A stretch of DNA of 28,296 bases, taken from the NCBI GenBank assembly GCA_024741835.1, contig JAENRP010000408.1:1-28296 (forward strand), written 5' to 3'. The notes below the pieces were generated by a model. It did not search any database, was not told where the DNA came from, and saw only the letters and a list, made by a program, of their open reading frames with translations. This document shows, in pieces, positions 8,970-18,504 of the stretch (position 1 is its first letter; each line of letters starts with the position of its first letter). The DNA is from Diplocarpon mali. Lineage: Eukaryota; Ascomycota; Leotiomycetes; Helotiales; Drepanopezizaceae. The position numbers and the translations under genes were made by a program.

Positions 8970-9946
8970 ATGAGTAGTGAGATCGCCGCATTCGAAAATG
9001 AGATCAGAGAGTACAAGCTACAGGTAGAGACAGCCGAGCTACCTCTTCGTTCTCAGGGGCTAACCTCAAGCAGTTGGAGACCGTCCAACTGGGTCTCCAG
9101 GCAGATCCAGAGAGCGCAGATCTTCTTGATTTAAAGACTGAACTCGAACAAGTCATTGCCCTCACCGAAGCTACGATCGCAGAGCTAAAGCCCTCTTCAG
9201 TCCCAGCAGCAGCGCCGAAGAAAGCGCAAGACCCGCCAGCGAAAGAGAAATGGTCTCGAGAGAACCACCCTGCCTTCAAGAAGACAAATACCGCAATTCC
9301 AGCAGAAGATACGGATGCCCCTACGAGCTTGAAAGTGAACGATACAGTACTGGCTAAATGGCACTCAGGAGATAAAGGGTTTTATCCAGCGCGGATTACA
9401 TCGATCACAGGTTCTTCTACAGCTCCAGTCTACATTGTGAAATTTAAGAGTTATGACACCACAGAGACTCTGCGCGCCAAAGATATCAAGCCCATTGTCA
9501 ACCCGAATAAGCGCAAGGCCGATGGTACGCCAGTCGTTGCCGCGTTGCCATCACCGACCGTCCCCTCGAATGTCATATCAGCAGCTGCTGATATCAACCC
9601 CGAGCTTGCCCACCAGACTAAGCGTGAGCCAAGTAAGGTCAGTGATGGTCCCGTTCGACCTGCCAAAGTCCCCAAGAAAATCAAAGCGAACAAAGAGTTG
9701 GAAGCTGGCAAATCAAAATGGCAGGACTTTGCGGCGAAGGGAAAATTCGGCAAGGCTGCGAAGAAGGAAAGCATGTTTCGGACGCCGGAGGGTGTGAACG
9801 GCAGAGGTAAGCCCCATGTCACATCCCTCTGATGCAGCATACACTGATACCATATAGTTGGCTTCACAGGTTCCGGTCAAAGTATGCGCAAGGATCAAAC
9901 GAGAAGTCGTCATATCTACCAGAACAATGGAGATGAGGAGTTTTAA
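8970..9946 (+). CDS. spf30: Spf30/SMNDC1-like Tudor-domain splicing factor (3 exons)
   Basis: Survival-motor-neuron-related splicing factor. Spf30/SMNDC1 binds symmetrically dimethylated arginines on Sm and other spliceosomal proteins and helps tri-snRNP joining. Exons are 8970-9023, 9074-9806 and 9858-9946 (876 nt, 291 aa). Intron 1 (50 nt) and intron 2 (51 nt) both have GT-AG ends; intron 1 has a GGCTAAC branch. The N-terminal helix MSSEIAAFENEIREYKLQ-LETVQ and ELEQVIALTEATIAEL (about 41-56) is coiled-coil-like. The Tudor domain is about 103-160, LKVNDTVLAKWHSGDKGFYP...YIVKFKSYD, with aromatic-cage candidates W114, F121/Y122 and Y138. A Lys/Pro-rich linker leads to the conserved tail KWQDFAAKGKFGKAAKKESM...GFTGSGQSMRKDQTRSRHIY, typical of fungal Spf30. 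The start is well supported because family homology begins there. Confidence 0.93.
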
Positions 9947-10330
9947 AGAATTTTGGGCTCTATGGGATAGGGATCTTGCAAGTATTTGGCGCTACGGCAA
10001 GGAGTTTCGGACCCGTCTTCTATTTCTTCTCACAGCATGGTGACGGAGGCTAACATGAGCTGTTTGTTCATTACTAGTATCAGGGCAACGCAGAAAGAGC
10101 TATGAATCGATAAAGCTGGATGTCATACCAAAACCCATTTTAGAATCTGGGATCTGAGAACATGCTGACTTTATGGCCATGAAAAAACACCGTATTTGAA
10201 AACCTTGCGAGTTTTCTAGCATGGGGTCTTTGAGGACACTGAAAGGTAATGTGCGACTCCCAAACACGACATAGAGTGCCCTCAAATCTGTGCTTGCGTC
10301 CGTGGAAAGCTGTATGGACTGTACATCATA
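9947..10330. other. Convergent spacer between spf30 and ind1
   Basis: 384 bp between two stop codons facing each other. It contains only the two expected 3' UTRs, is moderately AT-rich, and has no credible open frame or recognised RNA. Confidence 0.5.
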
Positions 10331-11419
10331 CTACCGATCGAACAAGTTTACTCTGTTACCGACCTTCTCGGCAATGGTCATGAAAGCCTTCGCTCTATCA
10401 CTTTCTGGCTCAGCAACGACAGTTGGCTTACCCCTGTCCGCATCGTCACATATGCTCGCGTGCAACGGTATATCTCCCAGAAACTCGATTCCATGCTTCT
10501 CGCACGCATGTGATACTCCTGAATGCGACCCGAATATATGCGTGCTGTTTCGACAATACGGGCATGTGAAAAGTGACATATTCTGTATCATACCAAGGAT
10601 AGGTGTCTTGATCGCCTTGAACATGTTAATCCCTTTTACAGCGTCTTTCAATGCAATATCTTGTGGCGTAGAGACAATAATTGCACCTAAGTTCGTGAGC
10701 TCCTCGACGAAACCAGGTGGAAAGACCTACCGTCTAGGACGATCTGCTGAGTGATGGTCAATTGTGTATCTCCTGTTCCAGGCGGTAGATCTAGAACGAG
10801 GATATCTAATCCACCCCAGTCAACCTCATGTAGAAGCTGTTGTAGAGCTTTCATCACCATCAAACCGCGCCATACCACTGGCGCAGCGTCTCCGACTAAG
10901 TACCCCATTGACATTGACTTGACACCGTAATTCGATAATGGAAGGAGTTGGTTGTCTGTAAGCCATGAGACGTGTGTTAATCTTGAATAAGAACGTTCAC
11001 CAACTTGAGGACAATCGGGGTTCGCCAGAGAGGTTCAGGAGAGTCGGGATCGAGGGTCCAAATATATCTGTGTCGAGAATACCACTTCGAAGGCCGCGGC
11101 TTGCGAATGAGAGGGCAAGGTTCACTATTTGTACTTAGATTTTTACATTTGCATACAGAGCTCCCAAGTTCCAAACCTGCAATTGTCGATTTCCCCACCC
11201 CGCCCTTTGCTGACGAGACCGCAATTACTTTCCTCACATCTTTAATGCTTCGTCGTTCGGGCAAACCGCGCTGCATACGCGGGATAGTCCCAGTCCGTGG
11301 CAGACCCTGAGATGCCGAATTAATTCAGCGTGAATGAGTCTCGCACACATTTTTTTGAGTCTCACCAGTGGATTTTCATGTTGTAAGCAAGAAAATGTGG
11401 ACAGTAGTCGCCGCTTCAT
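10331..11419 (-). CDS. ind1: Ind1/NUBPL-like Fe-S P-loop ATPase, complex I assembly (5 exons)
   Basis: Mitochondrial Mrp/NBP35-type P-loop NTPase that delivers Fe-S clusters to respiratory complex I. Minus-strand exons are 11419-11366, 11306-11177, 11124-11005, 10955-10731 and 10686-10331 (885 nt, 294 aa). Motifs: MQRGLPERR leader (29-37), deviant Walker [12 protein letters not shown] (49-59), [41 protein letters not shown] (Walker B region), STPQDIAL, and the cluster-binding CPYC (C218, C221). The first 18 residues, [18 protein letters not shown], are basic and short for a presequence. NPLGLPR spans the first intron as in the family. Introns are 59, 52, 49 and 44 nt. Introns 2 and 3 have unusual donors GTTTGG and GTTGGT, but alternatives break the frame: the GTGAAC donor four bases downstream would create a stop. 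CFD1/NBP35 paralogues are excluded by the leader and CxxC context. Its presence implies a rotenone-sensitive complex I. Confidence 0.9.
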
Positions 11420-11569
11420 GTCGTTGAACCTGTCCAAAGAAATGCGTAGTAAAGAGCTCAGAGCTCCATCTCAGAGCGGCCGCTAGTGTTATGCCAAGAC
11501 TTCGAGATCCGATAATTTTTGGGCGCAGACTTTGGCAGTCGTCATAAATTGTTCTGGTTAGATAAGGGA
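11420..11569. promoter_or_regulatory. Short divergent promoter of ind1 (-) and bfr2 (+)
   Basis: Only 150 bp separate the two start codons. The spacer includes a small GAGCTCAGAGCTC palindrome-like stretch around 11455-11468 and a GCGGCCGC site near 11477-11484. No TATA box is seen. A shared bidirectional promoter is inferred from spacing. Confidence 0.55.
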
Positions 11570-13368
11570 ATGGGGAAATCGAAGAGTTTCGCTCAGCAGA
11601 TTGCTGAATGCGATGAGCCTCTGCCCAAAGGTGATCTTTCTCTTTCTGTCCTCCCTATACCCAGTATTGAATGTGATTTAGATTTCGATCCAGAGGAAGA
11701 TGCCCCCGCTCAGAGCACCGAAGACTCTGCTTCTGAGGAGAGCGAGGACGAGAAAGCTGGCACCGAGCACTATGTCAAAGTTGGGTATGCTTATCCGCGG
11801 GAGAAATTTTTGTCTCTCGTTGCTAATCCCAGTGTAGGAAAAGTAAGCTTCGAAAGCTAGACGAGGTTGCCCTTGGACCCGAGTACTCTGGATCGCGAGT
11901 TAGTCGGGAGGCGCTGCTGAATGATGATGACGATGAGGAGGGGGAGAATGACTCGGGATCGAATTCGGAAGTAGACGACGTCGCAAATATTCGGTTTGCG
12001 GATCCAGCGGACTCTGATTTGGATATGGATGTCGATGGCGATATTGATTCCGATATTGCTTTTGCGGAAAGCGATGATGAGAAGTTTAAGGATTTTACGT
12101 TTCGAGGAAGTGGCAAGCCCAGGGAACCGAGTGGAAAGAAAAGGAGGCCTACTGCGTCAGATTTTATGTCTGAAAGCGAGGACGAGGATGATGAGCAAGG
12201 CGTAGTCCTGAACAGGGACAATTCCGATGGAGCAGAGACTGACGAGGACACTTTGGACGTTAGAAAACAACACCAAGAAGCCGACTCAGGATCCGACGAG
12301 GAGAACGTTACCGAGCCAGAAAATGACGATTTCGAGTCCAGTGACGACGCAGAGAATGGAGCCGAGGGGGACGAGAGCGAAAGACGAGCTGAACTGCGAA
12401 AGATTATGGGTGAAGAACAGCAAATTGTTGTAGCCTCGATCGCACAAGCAGCAAAGGCAGATGCAGCGAAAGGAAACGCTGTGAAAGAGCAAAGGAAGGC
12501 TTTCGACTCCCTTTTGAGTGTACGGATGGTACTTCAAAAGGCACTCATAGCCACGAACTCTATGACGACCGCCGCAGGGATGGAACTTGACGAAGATTCA
12601 AATCATCCCTATGAAGCTGCAGAAGAGGCTGCAGTCAAATTGTGGAACACCCTCGATGCTATCCGACACGAGCTTTCGAAAGCTGGCTCTGGTGCCGAAA
12701 CAGGGCGGAAACGGAAACGCGGCATTGAAGTTTCTACTTCCTCTTCTGATATCTGGGATAGAATGCAGAGATGTGAAGTCGCCATGATCGACACCAGACA
12801 AACCACGCTGGAGAAATGGTCCTCTAAAGTCAGAGGCACGACATCCCTCCCTATTTCCCGCAAGCTGAACCCAGCGGCACCCCAGCAATCCATCACGTCA
12901 ATGCTTCAAGACCAACTCGCCAATTCGGACCATCTGATCCAGAAGTCCAAAATCCCACGAGCATGTGCGCCCATTCAGCGAGATGCAAAACTCACGGAGG
13001 ATCCTGACATCTACGACGACGGCAATTTCTACCAGATGCTGTTGAAGGAACTCGTAGATCAGAGACGGGTGGAGTCGTTAACAGCACCTGCTGCCGGCAA
13101 GGCATTGCAGTGGACTGCGGTCAAGGAGGTGAAGACGAGGAAGAATGTCGACACGAAGGCGAGCAAGGGGCGGAAGATGCGCTTCACTGTGCTCGAGAAG
13201 CTGCAAAACTTCATGGCGCCCGAGGATAGGACGAGTTGGAGGCCAGAGGCTGTGGATTCCTTCTTCGGGAACCTGCTGGGGCAGAAGATGAATCTGGGGG
13301 AGGACGAGGAGGGTGCGGAGATGGAAGACGAGGTTGACCCCATGGAGGCTCTGGTGTTTGGATCGTAG
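11570..13368 (+). CDS. bfr2: Bfr2/AATF-like ribosome biogenesis factor (3 exons)
   Basis: Nucleolar protein of the Bfr2/AATF (Che-1) family, needed for early 18S rRNA processing in the SSU processome. Exons are 11570-11630, 11682-11784 and 11838-13368 (1695 nt, 564 aa). The introns are 51 nt and 53 nt; splicing restores LPKDFDPEEDA and HYVKVGKSKLRKLDEVALGP, both family-like. The N-terminal third is strongly acidic (long D/E/S runs), as usual. The AATF leucine-zipper region (SERRAELRKIMGEEQQ to KALIATNSM) is in the middle. The C-terminal TRAUB region includes DPDIYDDGNFYQMLLKELVD, KGRKMRFTVLEKLQNFMAPE and SFFGNLLGQKM. The ATG at 11570 gives the conserved start MGKSKSFAQQIAE; the frame is open upstream only through non-ATG codons. 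Confidence 0.93.
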
Positions 13369-13658
13369 GACTTGATTCTACTGCACGAGCAACATACCTG
13401 TCAAATACTGGTCTCTGCACCTAGGCATCGAAACCGTCGCAGAAATCACCGCTCGGTAAGTCACGTATTGGTTTTCGAGGCACGAATTGAAAGGTCCGAG
13501 CATTCCAAGAACCGAGGATAGTTTCATTTGTGATTTCTTTTCTGTTATTTTTTTGGCATTACCTCATTGTACGGCCGTCTCGGGTACACCAGATCGAGCT
13601 GGTTCCTCAGATCCAGCATCCTGTGCACTCTCGACGCTCAAGTTGATCCGCCCTCTCA
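13369..13658. other. Convergent spacer between bfr2 and the subtilase gene
   Basis: 290 bp between facing stop codons, with a T-rich run near 13536-13557. It presumably contains both 3' UTRs. No gene is seen. Confidence 0.5.
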
Positions 13659-16600
13659 CTATCCCCCGGCCAGGGTGGCGTTGGGCTTTCTCTCATACTT
13701 CCCCAGGACCGAGATCTCGGGCGTCTCGAAGACGCTCCAGTCGTCCGCGACAGCCGGGTTGCCAAACGGCTCGAGCGTGGCAAAGCGCATCGTGTAATTG
13801 CCCAGGTCGATCTGACTGCCGTTGCCCAGCTTGCCAAACCACCAGTACTCATGGTAGGCGTCCTGGGTCTCTGCGTTCCTGAAGACGCCCATCACGGGGT
13901 AGGTGTACGTGTCCTCGGGGTCGTAGAGGGCCGGGTCGAACCAGTTGACTTTGCCTGCTCCGGTCCAGCCGGCCGCTGGGCCAACGTAGCCCTTGACACC
14001 TACCACAGGTGGATAGACCCAGTCTTGTTCCGACCAGCCTGCATCAAAGATGTCCCAGCGGACTTCTTTAGCCCCCCACTTCATCTTGCTGTAGATCTTG
14101 GGGAAGTCCTGACTGAACGGCGATAAGCTGATATTAAAGGTGTATCTGTTTACTGTTAGGCGGCTCATGGGTGTAGACGAACGTCTGGCAACGTACGAAG
14201 ACTTCGCCGTGATATCAAGGGCCCTCTGCCCGGATACTGAAAAGGGGTAAGTCGGTCGATAGATCGGGGCCATCTCCTGATTCAAGTTCGCTCCAAGGCC
14301 TGTTGCAAGTTAGCGTCTCGCTGCTAAATTTGCTGGCTTTGGGTCTCGCGAGATACTGACCGAGATACGGGATGGAGAGTTGCTCCCCGTTGTCTCCGCG
14401 AATGATGACCTTCCCACTGTAGACTGGCAGGACAGACGCATTCCAGCCTAAAGTATCGGGGTTATTGAAATCGACCGTTACGGTCTTGCTTTGGCCGGCC
14501 TGCAGTGTGAAGGCACTGGGAAAGTTGATCCCAACTTCCTTTATCGAAGGTGTCAGCTCGCTGAAGGATTTAAGATGAGGATCGTATTGGGTTACAGGTG
14601 GCAGAGGGTAGAATCCAAGAATTTCCACACCGGCGGCAGCTTCGGAGGTGAAGCTGTAAGTGACAGGCTTGGTTCCCGTGTTTGTAACAGCAACAGTGTG
14701 GTAGCCACTGAAGTGAGCAGTGTCATTCAGCGCGAATTTCTCGAACTCCAAGGACGTAGTGTAGTTGACGATTTTGAAGGCATCGAGTATACCGTTACCG
14801 ACCTGTGCAACTGAAGCAGCGTAGCCGAAATTCGTTTCTGTCCCATCAGACCAGGGCAGAGCCTTTCCACCTTCAGCATGATTAGCGAAATTTTCAGAAG
14901 AGTCGAATAACCTCAGATGTTACGTGTCCAGAAGGTGGATTGCATACATACTGGCAATTATGCGGTTGTGAAGTGACTTGGCGAACCTCTTCCCATGAAC
15001 GCTTCTTCCGCCATGCACGCTTATGTAAAGCGCCGCGACACCGGCAACATAAGGGCAAGCCATTGAAGTACCGCTTAGTATTGCAAAAGTGTTGTTCAAG
15101 TAGGTGGAGTAAACAGCGCCTCCGGGGGCCGCTATGTCGGGCTTGATTTGCAGATCATAGAGCGCGCCCCATGAAGTAAAAATACTTGGACGGCCTCCGG
15201 CTGGATCGTTCAGTCCAACAACATTCTCTGGGTTGATGGAGAAGTCTGCGGTGACATTTCCTCCGGCCTTCACGGTCTCGATAATTGCCGCTCCCGCTTC
15301 AGCGGAAACCAGCGCGATCAGAGAGTCGTAGTTCTCCGTGTACGGTGTGGTGAGAGCAGCCTCGGTGTTGTAGAACAAGATGTATTCGGCTCCGATGGCT
15401 TGCCTGATAAACAAGACGAGTCAGCAAGTATTTGATCAGAAATCACGAGATGTGCTACGGGGAATCAGGAAGTCCCCAGCCACTTACAAATTCGTCTGCT
15501 TTGTAGCAAACGTGCAGGTTCCTCGTCTGACCAATGGGATAACACCCTCCAGACGCTGAGTACCATTGGGGTAAGGCAAACAAGCTTCTGCGGGTTCGCT
15601 CGTATTGAAGTTTAGTGGTACAATGGGCCAGTCCACAATCGTGTCTGGGAAGTAGGAGGTCGAAGGAAGATATCCAGCAACAGTAGTGTTGACAAATCCA
15701 TCCAAGGAGAAGGTTGCATTGAACGGCGATGCGGCAACAAACGGGCTGGAGACTATGCGGATGTTGGCATTAGTTGCATAGTTCTATCTTCACGGGCCCA
15801 GAGGGTAGTTGGTAGGTGGCATACTGACCAGAAGCGACTGCGAGAACATTCTTGCCCGAAGATCCTGAAGATGGGAAGAAAGTACCAGCAGCGCCAGAGT
15901 TCCCGGCCGCGATTGTCACAACAACACCTTCCTCGACAATTCGTGATGCGACTTCTGCCCAAGCATTCGAAGACCAGCCGTCGGTCCTACCAATGCTTGC
16001 AGTCACGATGTCTACCTGCTTGCTTTGAGTGGGATTTTCGGAAACAGTGTGCAGAGAAGAGCATGATGGTACTTACTCCGTCACCATACGCTGCAAGGAA
16101 AGATTCAATAAGCGTGGCCTGGTCCGTAGTGTCCTATCGAAGGTCAGATCCAAGGAGCATATGAGGGAGCTCTGGACTAACAGCTAGACTGAAGACCTTG
16201 TACGAATAGATGGTTGCTGCAGGTGCAACACCACTCCACGTGTCGGTTTTACCTGCTAGTATCCCGGCCACATGTGTTCCGTGACCTTGCTGGTCCAGCG
16301 GATCATCGTCAGGAGCCTTCTCGCCGGAATCAGGCCAGTCTATCGTCAAGATCAGCCGGGTCCTACTTCACAAGACCGCTCTGGTATTCACTCACATCCA
16401 TTTCCAACAAAATCGTGACCCTTGGCGACTTTGAAGCCGGAGCCAAGGCCCCCTCCAAGGGCGGGATGCGTGTAATCAGTTCCAGTATCGACTATGCCGA
16501 CTGTAACCCCCTCGCCAAAGATTCCTCTTTCATGGAGTTTGTTCACGCCTGTGCTGCTGTGTGCGCTGTATTCCGATGCAGTTGCGTCTTCGCTTAAGCT

Positions 16601-16986
16601 CTGTGGCTCCTCCACCGGGGGTAGTGCGACAATGGTGTTAGGCCACACATTTGCAACCTCAGCAAGCTGCAAGAGCGTATGCAGGTTATGGGTACCCGCC
16701 GAGATACTTGCACCACGGAAGATATCGCTGTCGAATGTCTTCAAGACGGTGATATCTCCGCTAGCGGCTTTTCCCTCCCGGGTGAAAGTTCTGCCCTGGT
16801 CAAGGATTGAGCGAACCATCGTGAGAGAGTAGCATGATGACTCACCGCTACGTACTCGACGATGAAGCCACCAGGTATGGGAGCCGTGCTGTTCCGAGCC
16901 AAAGCTGTATTCTGACGGCGCTGATCACTGTTCGCAGCCGCGACGAGGGGAAGCGCAAGGGCAGCGGCAATTCTTGAACAGCGCAT
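13659..16986 (-). CDS. Secreted subtilisin-like serine protease, S8 Vpr/C5a-peptidase type (10 exons)
   Basis: Predicted extracellular S8 endopeptidase. Minus-strand exons: 16986-16846, 16795-16396, 16339-16182, 16133-16077, 16015-15829, 15752-15488, 15403-14952, 14870-14361, 14299-14197, 14145-13659 (2760 nt, 919 aa). The signal peptide is MRCSRIAAALALPLVAA. A short I9-like propeptide region follows (FIVEY... to about 100). The catalytic triad is D150 (GIVDTGTDYTHP), H203 (GHGTHVAGILAG) and S516 (SGTSMACPYVAG); the oxyanion Asn is in AAGNSG. A PA domain sits between His and Ser (about 340-430, LEGVIPLVRRGTCTFATKQ). After the catalytic domain comes an Fn3-like (DUF1034) region, beginning about 575. 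All nine introns are 48-84 nt with GT-AG ends. Intron 9 (14196-14146, 51 nt) is in frame without a stop, so retention would add 17 residues. Start chosen for the signal peptide. The broad family is certain; the substrate is unknown. Confidence 0.92.
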
Positions 16987-18504
16987 TCTGCAACGACCAG
17001 AGCTTACGTCCTGGAAATATCGTAGCAGAAGATAGACAGAGTTGCGCAAAGCAATACCGACATGGTGCTATATATGTAGCTACGGCTCACGGAATAATGC
17101 CTTGCTCGCCCTTGTCCACGAATGCGAGCTCAGGCACTTCGAGAAAACAAGCTCGACGATTTGCTGCATGCAAGCCAGTTGGAGAGGCGGAGAGACTTCC
17201 CCGGGGAGGAGGTGAGAAGGGAGTACGACCGGCCGGTGACGGAGTCGCAATACCAAGCAATGCGACCTCCAGGATCTTATCAGGGACAGAAGGTCGATGT
17301 GACTGCAGAAAAAGCAAACACGCTGCATGCCAAGAAGCAGCATCTGTCGGCCAGCTACAGTACAGGAGAGCTGAGAGATGGACGCAGTAGATATCGGACG
17401 CTGGCTATCGCGCCACGGCCTTCAGAACTGAACGGCTGAGTGGCCCTTTGGATCTCTGACCGCGTAGAAAGTAGAACTTGACGTCTTAGGGGAACGAGAA
17501 CGCAATGGCAGAAGATTCAGGAGGAACGTCGGAGCCGGAGCGAGCAGACTTTGGCCTGTCCTACGTACGTCCGCACGGTACAGGGAAGTCATGTTTGCTT
17601 GCGCATCCTGTCTTGCCCTGCCCTCGGTGGAACCAAAGAGAAGAAGAGGCATTCGAGGCGAAAGAACGAAAAAACGAGGAAGCGAGAGAGAGAAAGACGG
17701 AAAGCTGCAATGGAGCTGGCCTCCGAGCTGGCCCCAAAGCAACCGGGGCACTGGGAGGCTCGTACATGGTCCAGCTCCAAGCTCCAAGCGCGCCTGCAAC
17801 GACCAGAGCAGAGCGGAGTGGTCTTGCTAGCCAGGACTCCCCCACGAAGGGCGTGAGTGTCGGCGCAGCAAGAGACCGCTTGGCCTTGCCTGCCCCGGGA
17901 TGCGTGTCAAGGGCCGATGCGAGAGGCGATGGAGGTTCACGACTCTCGGTGATCCCTCTCGTGGATGGCGGAGGGCCGGAAGACGAGGAGAAAAATATAC
18001 TCGCACCAGCCGAATGCAGAGCCGGCTGGGCACAAGAACGTGACCTTCTGTTGTCTCTCAGAAAGCATCGCTTCTCGTCCCGTGACCGCGTGGCGGTAGA
18101 AGTTCGGGAATGGCTGGAGGTAGATCTCTCCTGACACAGTACAGCACTCCCCGAGCCAGACCTGAATGGCGTCTGGCTGAGAAGAGTCAGCGCATACCCG
18201 GAGCGAAGGAAGCAGATCGGAGCCGGCGAGGTGTGTTCGACCTGCAAAGGTCGGTGACGGCTCACCGGTCGTCACGGAGAACACCAGTGCCAGGTGGCGT
18301 CGCGATGCGCGTCAAACCGGATGCTTTTCTATTGATTGGGGAAGTCTATCAACCAACCACCTCCCCCGCCGTGCTTGATCGATTTCAGAACCTGGTGCAT
18401 ACAAATCGCGACACATAAAGCTCTCCACGTAAATGCAGGATGGTTCTGCTTCCGCGCCTTGGACTGGCCGCCGACCCCTATTTCGCAGCCGCCTCCATCT
18501 CAAC
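16987..18504. other. Gene-free region upstream of the subtilase, downstream of sup35
   Basis: About 1.5 kb between the subtilase start and the sup35 stop, both on the minus strand. It should contain the sup35 3' UTR and the protease promoter. Many overlapping open frames exist on both strands (longest about 234 codons), as expected in GC-rich DNA, but none has a domain or a convincing exon chain. A purine-rich stretch (GAAAGAACGAAAAAACGAGG and similar) lies around 17635-17705. I do not support a gene here. Confidence 0.5.
17067..17080 (-). promoter_or_regulatory. Candidate TATA box of the subtilase gene
   Basis: On the minus strand the sequence reads GCTACATATATAGC, with CATATATA about 85 bp upstream of the ATG at 16986. 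The distance fits a TATA element with a short leader, and inducible secreted proteases often have one. Only position and sequence support it. Confidence 0.4.

Noticed and set aside
17505..18265. 209- and 234-codon frames on opposite strands
   Set aside because: They overlap each other almost fully in GC-rich DNA, lack domains and have biased Arg/Ser/Pro composition, so neither can be preferred.
18312..18504. Continuation of the sup35 frame past 18612
   Set aside because: Reading through the 47-nt intron loses the conserved eRF3 C-terminus; splicing to 18564 restores GQTIAIGKITKL and a stop at 18505.
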